Source of the DNA: Limnobaculum zhutongyuii
Lineage (GTDB): Bacteria > Pseudomonadota > Gammaproteobacteria > Enterobacterales > Enterobacteriaceae
Length of the DNA stretch: 64,000 bases
NCBI RefSeq assembly: GCF_004295645.1
Contig: NZ_CP034752.1
Coordinates: 868,001 to 932,000, forward strand
Direction: 5' to 3'
In this document: piece after piece, positions 36,722 to 46,114 of the stretch
How the letters are laid out: the number at the start of each line of letters is the position of its first letter
How positions within the stretch are numbered: position 1 is the first letter of the stretch
The notes under the pieces: generated by a model
The model's input: only the letters and a program-made list of their open reading frames with translations
The model's database searches: none
What the model was told of the DNA's origin: nothing
Made by a program: the position numbers and the translations under genes

Positions 36722-36759
36722 GCTCTCCTCCCATCGGTCAATAGAATTAGGGTAAAACT

Positions 36760-38220
36760 ATGCAGAATTTAAATCGTCAGAATTTTCCCGGCCCTCAGTA
36801 CCCGGATAAGATTATTCAGTTTGGTGAGGGGAATTTTTTACGCGCCTTTATTGACTGGCAGATTGATTTATTAAACGAAAACACTGACCTGAATGCCGGG
36901 GTTGTTGTGGTTCGTCCTATTGATAGTGATTTTCCCCCTTCGCTGAGTACTCAGGATGGTTTGTATACCACGATTATTCGTGGGTTGAATGAGCAAGGGG
37001 AAACCGTTCGGGAAACCCGTTTAATTCGTTCAGTTAACCGTGAAATTAATGTTTATCAGCAGTTCAATGACTATCTGGCGCTGGCGCAGGATGAAAACAT
37101 CCGCATCGTCTTCTCTAATACTACCGAAGCGGGCATCAGCTTTAATCCGAACGATAAACTGGATGATGCACCACCAGCCAGCTATCCGGCCAAGTTGACC
37201 CGTTTGCTGTATGAGCGTTTCGTCCATTTTAACGGTGCGGCAGATAAGGGTTGGATTTTGATCCCTTGCGAACTGATTGATTACAACGGTGATGCCCTAC
37301 GCGAATTAGTATTGCGTTATGCGACCCTGTGGCAACTGCCGACAGCATTTGTGACCTGGCTTGAACAACACAATACTTTCTGTTCAACGCTGGTTGACCG
37401 GATTGTTACCGGCTATCCGCGTAATGAAGTCGATGCTTTGCAGCAAGAGCTGGGCTATCAGGATACCTTTTTGGATACTGCCGAGTATTTCTACCTGTTT
37501 GTGATTCAGGGCCCTCGCTGGCTGGAACAGACGCTGTGTCTGGATAAGCTGAAGCTGAATATTCTGATTGTCGACGACATTAAACCTTACAAAGAGCGCA
37601 AAGTCGCGATTCTGAACGGTGCCCATACGGCTCTGGTGCCGGTTGCTTATCTGGCTGGTCTTGATTATGTCGGTCAGGCGATGGATGACGAACAGATCAA
37701 TCGCTTTGTGGAACAAACCATTTTTAATGAAATTGTTCCGGTGCTGTCACTGCCAAAAGATGAACTGAACTCATTTGCACATGCGGTAATTAGCCGCTTC
37801 CGGAATCCTTTTATTCAGCATCAACTACTGTCTATCTCCCTGAATGGGATGACTAAGTACCGTACCCGTATTTTGCCTCAACTGGTGGAATATCAGCGTC
37901 AATATGGAAAATTACCAACGCATCTGACCTTTGCGCTGGCGGCGCTGATTGCTTTCTATACCGGCAAACGCGGTGATGAGATAACACCATTACAGGATGA
38001 CGACATCTGGTTAACGCGCTATGCCAGCCTCTGGTCACAACAGCAAAGCGGCCAGATTTTGCTAATCGATCTGGTGACTGATGTGTTGTCTCAAACCACC
38101 CACTGGGAACAGGATTTAACGGCTATTCCGGGGCTGGTGTCATTAGTGGCTGAACAGCTACAGGCAATTCAGGAAAACGGCATGAGAGCAGCGCTAAATC
38201 AGTACTGTTTTAGCCAATGA
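36760..38220 (+). CDS. uxaB: Tagaturonate reductase (altronate oxidoreductase)
   Basis: A 486-residue mannitol-dehydrogenase-family enzyme that reduces tagaturonate to altronate with NADH. It has the N-terminal nucleotide-binding start (IIQFGEGNFLRAFIDWQID) and the catalytic-domain motif DIKPYKERKVAILNGAHTALVP with its lysine. Length and order match UxaB. It sits between uxaC and uxaA. Confidence 0.95.
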   Translation: MQNLNRQNFPGPQYPDKIIQFGEGNFLRAFIDWQIDLLNENTDLNAGVVVVRPIDSDFPPSLSTQDGLYTTIIRGLNEQGETVRETRLIRSVNREINVYQQFNDYLALAQDENIRIVFSNTTEAGISFNPNDKLDDAPPASYPAKLTRLLYERFVHFNGAADKGWILIPCELIDYNGDALRELVLRYATLWQLPTAFVTWLEQHNTFCSTLVDRIVTGYPRNEVDALQQELGYQDTFLDTAEYFYLFVIQGPRWLEQTLCLDKLKLNILIVDDIKPYKERKVAILNGAHTALVPVAYLAGLDYVGQAMDDEQINRFVEQTIFNEIVPVLSLPKDELNSFAHAVISRFRNPFIQHQLLSISLNGMTKYRTRILPQLVEYQRQYGKLPTHLTFALAALIAFYTGKRGDEITPLQDDDIWLTRYASLWSQQQSGQILLIDLVTDVLSQTTHWEQDLTAIPGLVSLVAEQLQAIQENGMRAALNQYCFSQ

Positions 38221-38239
38221 ACGACAGTCAGGATCAACT

Positions 38240-39730
38240 ATGAAACACATGATAAAAATTCATCCTGCTGATAATGTTGCCGTAGCGCTACAGGATTTAA
38301 TGGATGGGGCCATCGTTGAGGTCGACGGGCAATCGCTGGTGCTTAAACAGCCGATTAGCCGGGGACACAAGTTTGCTCTTGAAGCGATTGCCGCTGACGG
38401 GCAGGTGATAAAGTATGGCCTGCCTATTGGCCATGCTTTACAACCGATTGCTGCCGGTGAGCATGTACATTCGCAAAATCTTAAAACCAACTTAGGTGAG
38501 CTGGATAATTATCAGTACCATCCGGTAGCGGTTTCACTCGCTTCTCCGCTGGCGGATCCTGAAGTAGCGATTTACCGTCGTAACAACGGTCTGACAGGGA
38601 TCCGCAATGAGCTGTGGATTATTCCAACGGTTGGTTGTGTAAACGGTATTGCCCGTCAGATCCTTCAGCGTTTTAAACAGCAACATGCGAATTTAAACGA
38701 TATTGATGGTGTTTACCTGTTTAACCATCCTTTTGGCTGTTCTCAGCTCGGTGATGACCATCAAAATACCCGCACCATGTTGCAGAACATGGTGCGCCAT
38801 CCAAATGCCGGTGCGGTTTTGGTGATTGGGTTAGGGTGTGAAAACAATCAGGTCGATGAGTTTCGCCGTACTCTGGGTGAAGTGGATGAATCACGAACCC
38901 GTTTTATGGTGTGCCAAAAATATGACGATGAAGTGGAAGCGGGCGTTGAATACCTGAATGAGCTGTATCAGGCGATGCGCCATGACCGCCGTCAACCGGG
39001 CAAGCTGAGTGAAGTCCGCTTTGGTCTGGAGTGCGGTGGTTCTGATGGATTGTCAGGTATCACCGCTAATCCTCTGCTGGGGCGTTTTTCTGACTTTCTG
39101 ATTGCTCACGGTGGAACCACGGTGTTAACCGAAGTGCCGGAGATGTTTGGTGCCGAGCAGGCTTTGATGAATCATTGCCGCAACCAGCAGACCTTTGAGA
39201 AAACCGTGAGTATGATTAACGATTTCAAAAGCTATTTTATTGCCCATCAGCAGCCGATTTATGAAAACCCATCGCCGGGAAATAAAGCCGGTGGGATTTC
39301 TACCCTGGAGGAGAAATCGCTGGGTTGTACTCAAAAAGCAGGCAGCAGTCAGGTGGTTGATGTGCTTAAGTACGGCGAACGCCTGAAAGCGTCGGGTTTA
39401 AACCTGCTTAGCGCTCCGGGGAATGATGCGGTAGCCACCAGCGCTTTGGCCGGTGCTGGCTGCAATATGGTGCTGTTTTCTACCGGTCGCGGCACCCCTT
39501 ATGGTGGTTTTGTTCCTACCATGAAGCTGGCAACCAACAGCGAGTTGGCGAAGAAAAAGCCTCACTGGATTGATTTTGATGCCGGACAGCTGTTGTATGG
39601 TGTATCGATGGACGAACTGTTAAGTCAATTTATTGATTACACCGTTAGCGTGGTCAACGGTAAGTTAACCTGTAATGAAGTGAATGATTTCCGTGAGCTG
39701 GCTATCTTTAAAAGTGGAGTGACGCTGTAA
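38240..39730 (+). CDS. uxaA: Altronate dehydratase
   Basis: A 496-residue UxaA/GarD-family dehydratase converting altronate to 2-keto-3-deoxygluconate. The N-terminal SAF domain (residues 1-90, IHPADNVAVALQDL) is followed by the catalytic domain with NHPFGCSQLGDDHQNT, LECGGSDGLSGITANPLLG and TALAGAGCNMVLFSTGRGTPYGG-type motifs carrying metal-binding cysteines and histidines. Last gene of the operon. kdgK and eda, needed for the next steps, are not in the window. Confidence 0.95.
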   Translation: MKHMIKIHPADNVAVALQDLMDGAIVEVDGQSLVLKQPISRGHKFALEAIAADGQVIKYGLPIGHALQPIAAGEHVHSQNLKTNLGELDNYQYHPVAVSLASPLADPEVAIYRRNNGLTGIRNELWIIPTVGCVNGIARQILQRFKQQHANLNDIDGVYLFNHPFGCSQLGDDHQNTRTMLQNMVRHPNAGAVLVIGLGCENNQVDEFRRTLGEVDESRTRFMVCQKYDDEVEAGVEYLNELYQAMRHDRRQPGKLSEVRFGLECGGSDGLSGITANPLLGRFSDFLIAHGGTTVLTEVPEMFGAEQALMNHCRNQQTFEKTVSMINDFKSYFIAHQQPIYENPSPGNKAGGISTLEEKSLGCTQKAGSSQVVDVLKYGERLKASGLNLLSAPGNDAVATSALAGAGCNMVLFSTGRGTPYGGFVPTMKLATNSELAKKKPHWIDFDAGQLLYGVSMDELLSQFIDYTVSVVNGKLTCNEVNDFRELAIFKSGVTL

Positions 39731-39769
39731 AGCTCTGACAGTTAATGATTCACTGTTGCTTCATCGGTT

Positions 39770-39806
39770 AACCGCCAGCATTTTCTGATGCTGGCGGTTT
39801 TGTTTT
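39770..39806 (+). terminator. Intrinsic terminator of uxaCBA
   Basis: AACCGCCAGCAT-TTTCTG-ATGCTGGCGGTT, a twelve-base-pair perfect stem followed by TTGTTTT. Confidence 0.93.
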
Positions 39807-39908
39807 GAATAAAATAATGGTTTAAAAATTCACTCATCGGCTCTTACTATTGTCATCACCTGAGGTTAAAGTAATAAAAACACCAATTCACACCGAAGGA
39901 GTCTTTCA

Positions 39909-40619
39909 GTGTCCCACACTTTGAATCAGTATCAACAACCTGTTGGTGAAACGCTTACGGACTGGCAACCGCGCCAGCACCCACAGCGTATTGAGCTCGT
40001 TGGCGAATATTGCCGTCTGGAGCCGCTACAGGCAGCACGTCATGCAGAAGACCTGTTCTATGCTTTTAGTCAGGCTCCTGATGGTCGTGACTGGACCTAT
40101 ATGGCCTATGGTCCGTTTGAGGATCAGGCGCTGTATTTTCAACACGTCGAGCAGGCTTCCGGCACCACCGATCCGTTGCATTTTGCCATTGTCGATCAGG
40201 CGACTAACCGTGCGGTAGGGACTATTGCTTTGATGCGTATCGATAAAGTGAGCGGTGTGATGGAAGTGGGGCACGTTACCTTTTCTCCATTGCTGAAACA
40301 AACTCGAATTGCCACTGAAGCACAGTATTTACTGATGTGTTATGCCTTTGACAAGTTGGGATACCGTCGCTATGAGTGGAAATGCGATAACCTCAATGCC
40401 CCTTCTCGTGCGGCAGCGCAACGCTTAGGCTTTACCTTCGAGGGCATTTTCCGTCAGGCGGTGGTCTATAAACAACGTACCCGTGATACCGCATGGTTCT
40501 CCATTCTGGATAGCGAATGGCCGGTAATTAAAGCGGGTATGGAGCGCTGGCTGAGTGAAGCTAACTTTGACAGCAACGGTAAGCAAAAGCTAAGCCTGAA
40601 AGCCTGTCGTGAACTATAA
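39909..40619 (+). CDS. GNAT acetyltransferase, RimJ/RimL type
   Basis: A 236-residue acetyltransferase of the Acetyltransf_3 group. HFAIVDQATNRAVGTIALMRID is the central beta strands, LKQTRIATEAQYLLM lies at the acetyl-CoA pyrophosphate loop, and EWKCDNLNAPSRAAAQRLGF is the typical asparagine-containing helix. The GTG start has AAGGAG upstream at about 39897-39902. The target (an amino group on protein, amine or drug) cannot be told. Confidence 0.85.
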   Translation: MSHTLNQYQQPVGETLTDWQPRQHPQRIELVGEYCRLEPLQAARHAEDLFYAFSQAPDGRDWTYMAYGPFEDQALYFQHVEQASGTTDPLHFAIVDQATNRAVGTIALMRIDKVSGVMEVGHVTFSPLLKQTRIATEAQYLLMCYAFDKLGYRRYEWKCDNLNAPSRAAAQRLGFTFEGIFRQAVVYKQRTRDTAWFSILDSEWPVIKAGMERWLSEANFDSNGKQKLSLKACREL

Positions 40620-40783
40620 TTATTGTTGTTAGCGGTGATTTTTCCTCTGTAGTGAGGCTGTGTTATTTCCCGGGAAATAGCATTCCTGCAGGGGGAAGAT
40701 CACATTCATTTAATTCATTTTATATAACACCACAGTTAGTAGGTATAATAGCAACAGACAATTGCAACACATCAGGTACAGCC

Positions 40784-41224
40784 ATGAAATTTAATACCGT
40801 ATCCGATAGCGAAATCATTTCTGAGCTTTGCCGCAGAATTAAAGAGACGCGTATTGCCATGCGGTTATCTCAGATTGAGCTGGCAGAACGAGCGCAAGTG
40901 GGTATCGCTACCATTAAGCGCGTAGAAATGGGGGAAGCCGTCACGTTAAGTACGTTGATTGGTATCCTTCGTGGTTTAGATCGCCTGCATCAGCTGGAAG
41001 GGATCTTATTTGATTCTGAAGTCAGGGCGTTTAACGCTCAGATCACCCCTGATGCGGAAAAAGCCCCGGTACGCATCCGCAAAAAGAGCGGCGAAAGTGA
41101 AGGGGAAGGGGATAAAAACCCCGCCGGACTGGAGTCAAACGTGCCACAGGACGACAGCAACTGGTATACCCTGGCAGCGAAAAGTAATGTAGTCTGGCCG
41201 TGGTTTAAGCCGGAAAAGAAATAG
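40784..41224 (+). CDS. XRE-family helix-turn-helix regulator
   Basis: A 146-residue regulator with a Cro/C1-type helix-turn-helix at about residues 15-70 (RRIKETRIAMRLSQIELAERAQVGIATIKRVEMGE). The C-terminal half is charged, low-complexity and ends NVVWPWFKPEKK. A longer frame from 40652 exists, but a TATAAT at 40744-40749 and the ATG at 40784 fit a start there. It resembles HipB-type antitoxins in its DNA-binding part, but no hipA-like toxin adjoins it. Confidence 0.8.
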   Translation: MKFNTVSDSEIISELCRRIKETRIAMRLSQIELAERAQVGIATIKRVEMGEAVTLSTLIGILRGLDRLHQLEGILFDSEVRAFNAQITPDAEKAPVRIRKKSGESEGEGDKNPAGLESNVPQDDSNWYTLAAKSNVVWPWFKPEKK

Positions 41225-41251
41225 CACGTTACTTCAGAACATGTTAGCAGA

Positions 41252-41295
41252 CAAAAAAATATCCCCTGTACGGTGATGCCGGATAGGGGATATTT
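41252..41295 (-). terminator. Terminator of the serine deaminase operon
   Basis: AATATCCCCT pairs with AGGGGATATT; on the minus strand the stem is followed by seven T residues. It may also slow transcription from the convergent XRE gene. Confidence 0.88.
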
Positions 41296-41316
41296 ATTAT
41301 CAATATTTAGTCTTTA

Positions 41317-42684
41317 TCAGGACTCACACAGCGCGACCTTAATCGCTAATCCACCGCGAGAGGTCTCACGGTATTTGGCGTTCATATCTTTACCGGTCTC
41401 GTACATGGTTTCGATAACTTTATCCAGAGAGACACGCGGTTCGCTGGTACGCAGAATCGCCATGCTGGCAGAGTTAATCGCTTTGACGGCGGCAATGGCA
41501 TTACGCTCAATACAAGGAACCTGAACCTGACCGGCAACCGGATCGCAGGTTAAACCCAGATTGTGCTCCATACCGATTTCTGCGGCATTACACACTTTCT
41601 CCGGGCTACCCCCCCGTAGTTCAGCCAGACCGGCGGACGCCATTGAACAGGCAACGCCAATCTCCCCCTGACAACCCACTTCAGCACCAGAGATAGAAGC
41701 GTTCATCTTATACAGTAATCCTACGGCACCTGCCGCCAGGAAATAACGGGTATAAGCTTCGGGTGTCACCGGTTGAATAAAGTGGTCATAGTAAGCCAGA
41801 ACCGCTGGAATGATGCCACAAGCACCATTGGTTGGCGCAGTAACCACGCGGCCACCGGCGGCGTTCTCTTCACTGACGGCCATGGCGAACATGTTCACCC
41901 AGTCCATCGCTGTCATTGGATCGGTGGATAAGCGGTCATGAGTTTGCAGTATGCGGTGCAGGGCAGAAGCCCGGCGCGGAACCTTTAATGGACCGGGCAA
42001 CACACCCTCAGTACTCATACCACGATGGATAGCACCTTTCATGGTTTCCCATACCAGTGCCATGTAACGCTCCACCTCTTCTCTACCGTGCAGAGCAATT
42101 TCGTTTTTCATCATCACCGCAGAGAGGGACAAACAGTTGTCTTTGCAGTGACGAAGCAGGTTTTTAGCTGAATAGAATGGGTAAGGAACCGTTACCTCAG
42201 CGGTGGATTCCTTACCGAAGTTCTCTTCATCTACCACGAAACCGCCGCCGGTAGAGTAGTAGGTTTTGCTGCTGAGCAGAATATTGTTGTCGTAAGCATG
42301 GAATGTCAGACCATTCTCATGCAGGGGCAACGTCTTATCTGAGAAATTCAATGTCAGTCCAACACGACGCAGCGAGTTGTCAGCACAGCGGATAGGTAAA
42401 GTACCGGTGTCATGTACCTGCTGAATAAAGCCAGGGATGGAATCGACTTCTACCGTGTCCGGTTTGTTGCCAGCCAGACCCATGATGATGGCGATATCGG
42501 TATGGTGCCCTTTGCCTGTCAGTGACAGAGAACCGTAGATATCAACAACAATATCGGTGGTCAGATTGTCCAGTTGTTTACTTTTCAGGTCTTCAATAAA
42601 CCGGATACCGGCTACCATCGGACCCACTGTATGGGAACTGGAAGGACCTATACCAATTTTAAAAATTTCAAATACGCTAATCAT
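41317..42684 (-). CDS. sdaA: L-serine ammonia-lyase (serine deaminase), iron-sulphur type
   Basis: A 455-residue single-chain serine dehydratase that turns L-serine into pyruvate and ammonia using a 4Fe-4S cluster. It has GIGPSSSHTVGPM at 11-23, GKGHHTDIAIIMGLAGN, TAPTNGACGIIPAVLAYY and SGAEVGCQGEIGVACSM, with the cluster cysteines in the last two and in GLTCDPVAGQVQVPC. Details such as GPLKVPRRASAL and YYDHFI look more like SdaA, but the operon with sdaC is that of E. coli sdaB, so the paralogue name is uncertain. Confidence 0.93.
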   Translation of the reverse strand: MISVFEIFKIGIGPSSSHTVGPMVAGIRFIEDLKSKQLDNLTTDIVVDIYGSLSLTGKGHHTDIAIIMGLAGNKPDTVEVDSIPGFIQQVHDTGTLPIRCADNSLRRVGLTLNFSDKTLPLHENGLTFHAYDNNILLSSKTYYSTGGGFVVDEENFGKESTAEVTVPYPFYSAKNLLRHCKDNCLSLSAVMMKNEIALHGREEVERYMALVWETMKGAIHRGMSTEGVLPGPLKVPRRASALHRILQTHDRLSTDPMTAMDWVNMFAMAVSEENAAGGRVVTAPTNGACGIIPAVLAYYDHFIQPVTPEAYTRYFLAAGAVGLLYKMNASISGAEVGCQGEIGVACSMASAGLAELRGGSPEKVCNAAEIGMEHNLGLTCDPVAGQVQVPCIERNAIAAVKAINSASMAILRTSEPRVSLDKVIETMYETGKDMNAKYRETSRGGLAIKVALCES

Positions 42685-42717
42685 GGAATCTCCTTACAAC
42701 ATCATGTTGGACGACTG

Positions 42718-44019
42718 TTAGCTGATAAGGCTGTAAACAATGGCTGACATGGAAATCAGACCCATCAGTACGACGAACACGTTGCTGATGTGACCGCTGT
42801 ATTTACGCATAGCGGGAACTTTATGAATGGCGTACATCGGCATCAGGAACAGTAACATTGCGATGATTGGGCCACCCAGAGTTTCAATCATACCCAGGAT
42901 GCTAGGGTTCAGTGTTGCCACGATCCAGGTAGTAATTAACATGAACAGGGCAGTGATGCGGTTCAGTTTGCTCAGTTCGATGCTCTTGCCTTTACCGCGA
43001 AGAGATTTAATGACCATACCGTTGAAACCTTCACGAGCGCCCAGATAGTGGCCCAGGAATGATTTGGTAATCGCGATGAAAGCAATCACTGGAGCAATAT
43101 AAGCAATGACTGGAGTATTAAAGTGGTTAGCCAGGTAAGACAGAATCGAGATATTCTGTGCCTTCGCTGCCGCCAGATCCGCAGGAGACAGGCTCAGTAC
43201 GCAGCTGAATACGAAGAACATAACGGTCAGAACCATCATGATGTGGCTGCGAGCCAGAATTTGCGAACATTTACGTTCTGCGTTTTGACCATACTCTTCA
43301 CGTTTAGCTACGGCAAATGCAGAGATAATCGGTGAGTGGTTGAAAGAGAACACCATTACCGGAATTGCCAGCCACAGGGTCATTAACAGACCATTGCCGG
43401 TTGCAGAAGCGGTAGATGATAAGCTGGCTGTTTCGAATATTGCACCGGTCCAGTTTGGAATCAGATATAAAGCTAATAACATCAGAACGGCAACAAATGG
43501 GAATACCAGAATACTCATTGCTTTAACAATGAATTGCTCACCAAAGCGAACTATAGTCATTAATCCCACGATAAGAATTAAAGATAAAATAGCACGCGGA
43601 GGTGATGGTAAATTTAATTGGTGAACAATAAAACTGTCTACAGTATTCGTAATCGCAACACTATAAACCAACAGGATTGGATATATTGCAAAGAAATATA
43701 GCAGGGTAATTAATTTACCTGCGCCAACACCAAAATGTTCTTCTACTACTTCGGTAATATCTTCACCAGGATTTTTACCGGAAAGAACAAAGCGCGTTAA
43801 TCCACGGTGAGAAAAATAGGTCATAGGAAAAGCGATAAGTGCCATAATAATTAATGGAATAAGACCGCCAATACCTGCGTTAATTGGTAAAAATAATACG
43901 CCTGCACCAATAGCTGTGCCGTACAGGCCCAGCATCCACATGGTGTCAGATTTACGCCAGCCTAAACTGGAAGCAGGCGCAATACTTGCTGTGGTTGTTG
44001 TGGTTTGAGTAGTGTCCAT
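42718..44019 (-). CDS. sdaC: Serine/proton symporter SdaC
   Basis: A 433-residue inner-membrane transporter nearly superimposable on E. coli SdaC: WRKSDTMWMLGLYGTAIGAG, SGKNPGEDITEVVEEHFG and SFNHSPIISAFAVAKREEYG. It belongs to the STP (hydroxy/aromatic amino acid permease) family with about 11 helices. The first 20 residues are a threonine-rich cytosolic tail. Serine imported here is deaminated by the next gene, 33 bases downstream. Confidence 0.95.
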   Translation of the reverse strand: MDTTQTTTTTASIAPASSLGWRKSDTMWMLGLYGTAIGAGVLFLPINAGIGGLIPLIIMALIAFPMTYFSHRGLTRFVLSGKNPGEDITEVVEEHFGVGAGKLITLLYFFAIYPILLVYSVAITNTVDSFIVHQLNLPSPPRAILSLILIVGLMTIVRFGEQFIVKAMSILVFPFVAVLMLLALYLIPNWTGAIFETASLSSTASATGNGLLMTLWLAIPVMVFSFNHSPIISAFAVAKREEYGQNAERKCSQILARSHIMMVLTVMFFVFSCVLSLSPADLAAAKAQNISILSYLANHFNTPVIAYIAPVIAFIAITKSFLGHYLGAREGFNGMVIKSLRGKGKSIELSKLNRITALFMLITTWIVATLNPSILGMIETLGGPIIAMLLFLMPMYAIHKVPAMRKYSGHISNVFVVLMGLISMSAIVYSLIS

Positions 44020-44548
44020 AAATACCCCAAAGTAAATTTTTATTAAAATGGTCCCGCGGCATTGAATTAATACCGGTGATAAACTAACTTTTTATTAAGA
44101 AATAATGCGTGGGTTCGTCACGGCAGGAACTTTAACAAATTAAAATAAAATAATGCTCAATCTCGATCACAAAACCATTTTTGAATAAAAAGTTTTAAAG
44201 AATCAGAATTGATATTTTATTTTAAGGGGAGGGGTTACAGACCAGTAATGATACTTTTCATGAGGATTTTATTTGACTATAAAAATATAAAGAATCAAAA
44301 GTGATATTTAATATTTTTAATTTCCTAACGGCTCATTGTTGATACTTTATTATATTTCCATCGGATATATTTATTATAGAACCAATAAGAAAATAAGTGC
44401 AAATAAATAATATAATTAAATAAGAAAATATGATTCATCAGGTTATCAGTTCATTTTTCACCAACCCAATGGATAGTTTTATTCACCTTAGCATCATTTA
44501 AGTTTTCCACCCTCTTGACTCTGGTAACGAGAATACGTATCTTTTGCT
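44020..44548. other. AT-rich intergenic region upstream of sdaC and the alx leader
   Basis: About 530 very AT-rich bases containing the sdaC promoter (leftward) and the start of the alx leader (rightward). No ORF or clear operator was recognised; a CRP site, expected by analogy with E. coli sdaC, was looked for and not convincingly found. Confidence 0.5.
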
Positions 44549-44735
44549 TTGCAAAGGGGAGTAACTTCCAAGCTGGCTAATCGTCAATACGATGTATGCA
44601 TATACATCCGGTTACCAGGCAACCTTCGGTTGTAAGTGAGACCTTGCCGGAAGGCGAGGTGCGCTTATAGCTAGCTAAAACAGCGGCTGCGTCTTCCGAC
44701 GTTGCCGTTTTTTTATGTCTGAAGGTTAGGTTTCT
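44549..44735 (+). ncRNA. yybP-ykoY family (PRE/SraF) manganese- and pH-responsive riboswitch of alx
   Basis: The leader carries the conserved blocks of this class: AAAGGGGAGTAACTTCC at 44555 onward, CATCCGGTTACCAGGC, then GTGAGACCTTGCCGGAAGGC. It ends in a terminator-like stem (AAAAC-AGCGGC with GTTGCCGTTTTTTT, about 44677-44715) ahead of the alx start. In E. coli this element upregulates alx at high pH and with manganese. Boundaries are approximate. Confidence 0.9.
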
Positions 44736-44813
44736 GTATCTGTTAGTCACGCTGTTTAAAACAACTATAGTTTTAAACAGCAGGCTGAGATAAGAGGCCA
44801 GAGGAGACCCCAA

Positions 44814-45803
44814 ATGAATACTATTGGAACCCCGTTACTGTGGGGAAGTTTTACACTTATCGTTATCGTGATGCTAATGATTGACCTGTTTGGGCAGGGC
44901 AAAAAGAAAGGCGGAGCGATGTCTTTTAAACAGGCTGCGGCCTGGTCGTTCGTTTGGATTACGCTCTCTTTACTATTTGCACTTGGTTTATGGTGGTATC
45001 TGAAAGACACTGCTGGTCAGCAGGTGGCTGATACTCAGGCTTTGGCTTTTATCACTGGCTATTTGATTGAAAAAGCGCTGGCGGTAGATAATGTGTTCGT
45101 CTGGCTGATGATATTTAGCTACTTCTCTGTTCCTGTAGCCATACAGCGATGGGTATTGGTATATGGCGTGTTAGGCGCTATTGTCCTGCGTGCCATCATG
45201 ATCTTTACCGGTAGCTGGCTGATTTCTGAATTTAGCTGGATATTGTATGTGTTTGGTGCCTTCCTGTTGTTCACCGGCATCAAGATGGCGCTGGTGAAAG
45301 AGGATGATGAATCCAGCATTGGCGATAAACCGCTGGTGAAATGGATCCGCAGCCATATTCGCATGACCGATAATATGGAAGGTGAGCGTTTCTTTACCCG
45401 CCGCAACGGCGTACTGTTTGCCACACCGCTGTTTCTGGTGCTGATTCTGGTAGAAATCAGTGATGTCGTTTTTGCCGTGGACAGTATTCCGGCGATCTTC
45501 GCAGTGACTACCGATCCCTTTATTGTACTTACCTCAAACCTGTTCGCCATTCTGGGCCTGCGGGCAATGTACTTCCTGTTGGTTAACGTAGCGGAACGAT
45601 TCACTATGTTGAAGTATGGTCTGGCGGTGATTCTGGTATTTATTGGTATTAAGATGCTGATTGTTGATTTCTACCATATTCCGATTGCGGTTTCGTTGGG
45701 GACGGTAGGGGGGATTTTGGCGGTGACGTTGGGGGTTAATGGGTGGGTGAATTATAGGAATGATATTCTTGAGGATGATCGCCAACGTAATGAAAAGCAT
45801 TGA
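44814..45803 (+). CDS. alx: TerC-family manganese exporter Alx
   Basis: A 329-residue TerC-fold membrane protein very close to E. coli Alx: MNTIGTPLLWGSF, EKALAVDNVFVWLMIFSYF and LVLILVEISDVVFAVDSIPA, the last two carrying the acidic metal-binding residues. Alx exports or adjusts cytosolic manganese. Expression is set by the upstream riboswitch. Confidence 0.95.
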   Translation: MNTIGTPLLWGSFTLIVIVMLMIDLFGQGKKKGGAMSFKQAAAWSFVWITLSLLFALGLWWYLKDTAGQQVADTQALAFITGYLIEKALAVDNVFVWLMIFSYFSVPVAIQRWVLVYGVLGAIVLRAIMIFTGSWLISEFSWILYVFGAFLLFTGIKMALVKEDDESSIGDKPLVKWIRSHIRMTDNMEGERFFTRRNGVLFATPLFLVLILVEISDVVFAVDSIPAIFAVTTDPFIVLTSNLFAILGLRAMYFLLVNVAERFTMLKYGLAVILVFIGIKMLIVDFYHIPIAVSLGTVGGILAVTLGVNGWVNYRNDILEDDRQRNEKH

Positions 45804-45814
45804 GTTTAGTGTTG

Positions 45815-46074
45815 GTTTCGTCCACTAAATAGTGCAGCGTTTGGATTAGCATTTGTACGAGTGGCCGAGCAGGGGGGCATTAGGGCGAATGCCCCCCCGC
45901 GCCTTTGCACACGAATCCAGGTCGCCTGATGGCGACTGCCTTCCTCCTTCGTTCAGCCTTAACGCACCGGCGCAGAGCCGCTCCCGACGTCGCTGCGCCT
46001 CGACCCGCATCCATGCGGGTCGTGCTGGCCTCTCTCAGTCGTCAGCTGAATTCCAGTGCTCTTGAAGGTCAAAA
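45815..46074 (+). repeat. Dispersed structured repeat family B, copy 1
   Basis: About 260 bp, also present inverted at 52807-53070. Shared blocks include GTTTCGTCCAC, GGCCGAGCAGG, CACACGAATCCAGGTCGC, ACGCACCGGCGCAGAGCCGCTCCC, GTCGCTGCGCCTCGAC and GCTGAATTCCAGTGCTC. Three hairpins sit at 45872-45897, 45921-45936 and 46001-46022; their arms differ from the other copy but stay paired. Open frames across it are spurious. Confidence 0.9.
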
Positions 46075-46102
46075 GATAAAGGTCAAAAGATAAAGGTCAA
46101 AA
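46064..46102 (+). repeat. Short tandem direct repeat
   Basis: A 14-bp unit AAAGGTCAAAAGAT repeats about 2.7 times between repeat families B and A. GGTCAAAA recurs once more inside the hairpin array of family A copy 2. Confidence 0.85.
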
Positions 46103-46114
46103 CATTAGAAAGTT

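Noticed and set aside
40784..41224. HipB antitoxin of a HipAB pair
   Set aside because: The helix-turn-helix fits, but no HipA kinase gene adjoins.
44041..44230. CRP site upstream of sdaC
   Set aside because: TCACA half-sites occur, but no partner TGTGA at the right spacing.
44577..44813. 78-residue minus-strand frame over the alx leader
   Set aside because: Falls on the structured riboswitch and has no ribosome site.
45853..46093. Two short frames across repeat B copy 1
   Set aside because: Non-family peptides arising from GC-rich hairpins; no ribosome site; the other copy has different frames.
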